Origin: UKL13-2 sp044229235
Lineage (GTDB): Bacteria > Pseudomonadota > Gammaproteobacteria > Burkholderiales > Usitatibacteraceae
NCBI GenBank assembly: GCA_044229235.1
Contig: JBGATH010000017.1
Span: 18,765-82,764 of the forward strand
Direction: 5' to 3'
DNA length: 64,000 nt
The position numbers and the translations under genes are program-made. The first letter of the stretch is position 1. The number at the start of each line of letters is the position of its first letter. The notes below the pieces were generated by a model. It worked only from the letters and a program-made list of their open reading frames with translations, ran no database searches and was not told where the DNA came from. Positions 62,720 to 64,000 of the stretch are shown in pieces.

Positions 62720-64000
62720 CGCGGCGGCGTCAGAATCGCCGGCCGTGCCGTCCGCCGCCGCCCCGCCTGCAGCACCGGCTGCCGGCATCAACTTCATCCT
62801 GGCGGTGGTGTTCATCGACATGCTCGGCGTCGGCATCGCCATTCCGGTGCTGCCGGTGCTGGTCGGCGAGTTCGTCGATTCGCGCGACCTGCAGTCCTAC
62901 TGGTACGGCATTCTGGCGACCGTGTTCGGCTTGCTGCAATTTGTCTTCATGCCGGCCCTGGGTGCGCTCTCCGACCGCGTTGGACGCCGGCCGGTGATGC
63001 TGTATTCGATGTTCGGCATGATGCTGAACTTCCTGTCGACCGCGATGGCCACGAGCCTCGCGATGCTGTTCATCGGCCGCGTGCTGGGCGGCGCATCCTC
63101 GGCCAGCATGTCGGTGGCCAGCGCCTACGCTTCCGACGTTTCCAATCCCGATAATCGCGCCAAGACCTTCGGCAAGATCGGCGCCATGTTCGGCTTGGGC
63201 TTTATCGTCGGCCCGATCCTGGGCGGCATGCTGGGCGCCATCGACCTGCACCTGCCGTTCTACGTTGCCGCGGCGCTGAGCGGCGCCAACATGATCTTCG
63301 GCTATTTCATGGTGCCCGAGTCCCTGCCCAAGGAGAAGCGCACACCGCTGACCTGGTCCAAGGTCAATCCCTTCGCCGCGCTGCTGCGCCTGGCCCAGCG
63401 CAAGGACATCAGTGGTTTGATCGCCGTATTCACGCTGGTCAGTCTTGCCCAGGTGCTGCTGCACGCCACCTATGTGCTGTACACCAACTTCCGGCTCGGC
63501 TGGGGCACCAAGGAGAACGGCATCGCGCTGTTCTGCGTGGGGCTGACTGCCGCGGTGGTGCAGGCCGGACTGCTCGGTCGCCTGCTGAAGATTTTCGGTG
63601 AAGTGAAACTGGCCATGATCGGACTGATCTCCGGGGCCATCGTCTATACCCTGTATGGCCTCGCCACCACGACATGGATGATGTACCTGTTCATCCTCAT
63701 CAACCTCTTGTCGTACGCGGCGCCGCCGGCCCTGCAGAGCATCGTTTCAAAGGCCACGGACCCGAAGGAGCAGGGCGCGCTGATGGGTTCGCTGCAGTCG
63801 ATCGGCAGCCTCGCGACGGTGGTGACCCCGCTGATCGGCGCGACCATGCTGGCCAAAGTGAGTCACCTGCCGCCCAGCGACTGGCGCATCGGTTCCGTAT
63901 TCTTCCTGTGCGGCCTGCTGCAAACCATTGCCTGTGTGATCGCCTGGCGTTACTTCAAGTCGCACAACCTTGCAGCGTCCGCTGCCCCGCCCGCCGCTCA
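62709..64000 (+). CDS. MFS efflux transporter, TetA/TCR-like (runs off the window)
   Basis: 430 codons are visible. A TTG at 62709 with GGGAG seven bases ahead opens the frame and overlaps the GST stop by 11 bases; no ATG occurs until the first membrane helix, so TTG is likely the start. After an Ala/Pro-rich tail, helix 1 is NFILAVVFIDMLGVGIAIPV; the loop GALSDRVGRRPVMLYS is the MFS motif A; GLGFIVGPILGGMLG is the motif C of drug antiporters. It resembles TetA-class 12-helix exporters. Substrate unknown. Confidence 0.88.
   Translation, partial: MESSAAASESPAVPSAAAPPAAPAAGINFILAVVFIDMLGVGIAIPVLPVLVGEFVDSRDLQSYWYGILATVFGLLQFVFMPALGALSDRVGRRPVMLYSMFGMMLNFLSTAMATSLAMLFIGRVLGGASSASMSVASAYASDVSNPDNRAKTFGKIGAMFGLGFIVGPILGGMLGAIDLHLPFYVAAALSGANMIFGYFMVPESLPKEKRTPLTWSKVNPFAALLRLAQRKDISGLIAVFTLVSLAQVLLHATYVLYTNFRLGWGTKENGIALFCVGLTAAVVQAGLLGRLLKIFGEVKLAMIGLISGAIVYTLYGLATTTWMMYLFILINLLSYAAPPALQSIVSKATDPKEQGALMGSLQSIGSLATVVTPLIGATMLAKVSHLPPSDWRIGSVFFLCGLLQTIACVIAWRYFKSHNLAASAAPPAA

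Noticed and set aside
1..64000. CRISPR arrays, prophage or insertion sequences
   Set aside because: No regularly spaced direct repeats, transposase or phage structural genes were seen on either strand.

Overview
The window is GC-rich, almost fully coding bacterial chromosome and reads as a betaproteobacterium, probably Burkholderiales or a relative. The evidence is the PhaZ/PhaM polyhydroxyalkanoate granule pair, the order rimP-nusA-infB-rbfA-truB-rpsO-pnp, the smpB/ratA/ratB arrangement, a FimV-like protein and DUF4124 proteins. I see no prophage, insertion sequence, plasmid gene or CRISPR array. The genus cannot be named from the sequence alone.

Layout. 1-3479: two secreted amidohydrolases, translationally coupled; the longer one is a tandem-domain protein with a degenerate first half. 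3742-6481: malate synthase and a divergent LysR regulator. 6607-12096: a FecR/Trp-Tyr-rich secreted protein, and divergently an unusual winged-helix/coiled-coil/membrane/AsmA-like chimera. 12383-17309: ferredoxin-NADP reductase, a prolyl-oligopeptidase lipoprotein and a CorA-like membrane protein with a GMN motif. 17386-19780: an ECF sigma factor with a probable anti-sigma factor and a secreted protein of unknown function. 19920-25581: housekeeping and stress genes (DUF4864, maleylacetoacetate isomerase, Nudix, FKBP, prolyl aminopeptidase) ending in phaZ-phaM. 25640-25968: tRNA-His, -Arg and -Pro. 26090-34889: the nusA/infB operon. 35292-44302: three TonB-dependent receptors, each followed by a TTCG-loop terminator. 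44403-46980: two TPR-aspartyl-hydroxylase paralogues. 47268-51056: tonB-exbB-exbD-exbD and a secreted helical-repeat protein. 51126-55518: leucyl aminopeptidase, thyA-folA, smpB and ratA-ratB. 55546-60450: lipoprotein, DUF4124 protein, FimV-like protein with two LysM-type modules, and a PilZ-like partner. 60641-64000: guaB, a glutathione S-transferase and an MFS transporter cut by the window edge.

How it fits together. The receptors, the hydroxylase pair and a complete TonB-ExbB-ExbD energiser form one 16-kb block that looks like a dedicated outer-membrane uptake locus. The neighbourhood also holds a prolyl oligopeptidase, prolyl and leucyl aminopeptidases and secreted amidohydrolases, which suggests growth on peptides. 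Malate synthase and PHA mobilisation point to acetyl-CoA/storage-carbon metabolism.

Best leads: (1) the receptor-hydroxylase-TonB block; (2) the 1073-residue winged-helix/coiled-coil/AsmA-like protein at 8875-12096; (3) a short dispersed intergenic repeat present three times (12209, 20410, 54214), with a separate 120-nt inverted repeat at 54086-54205; (4) the FimV-like/PilZ-like pair. All assignments come from reading motifs by eye; no database search was run.
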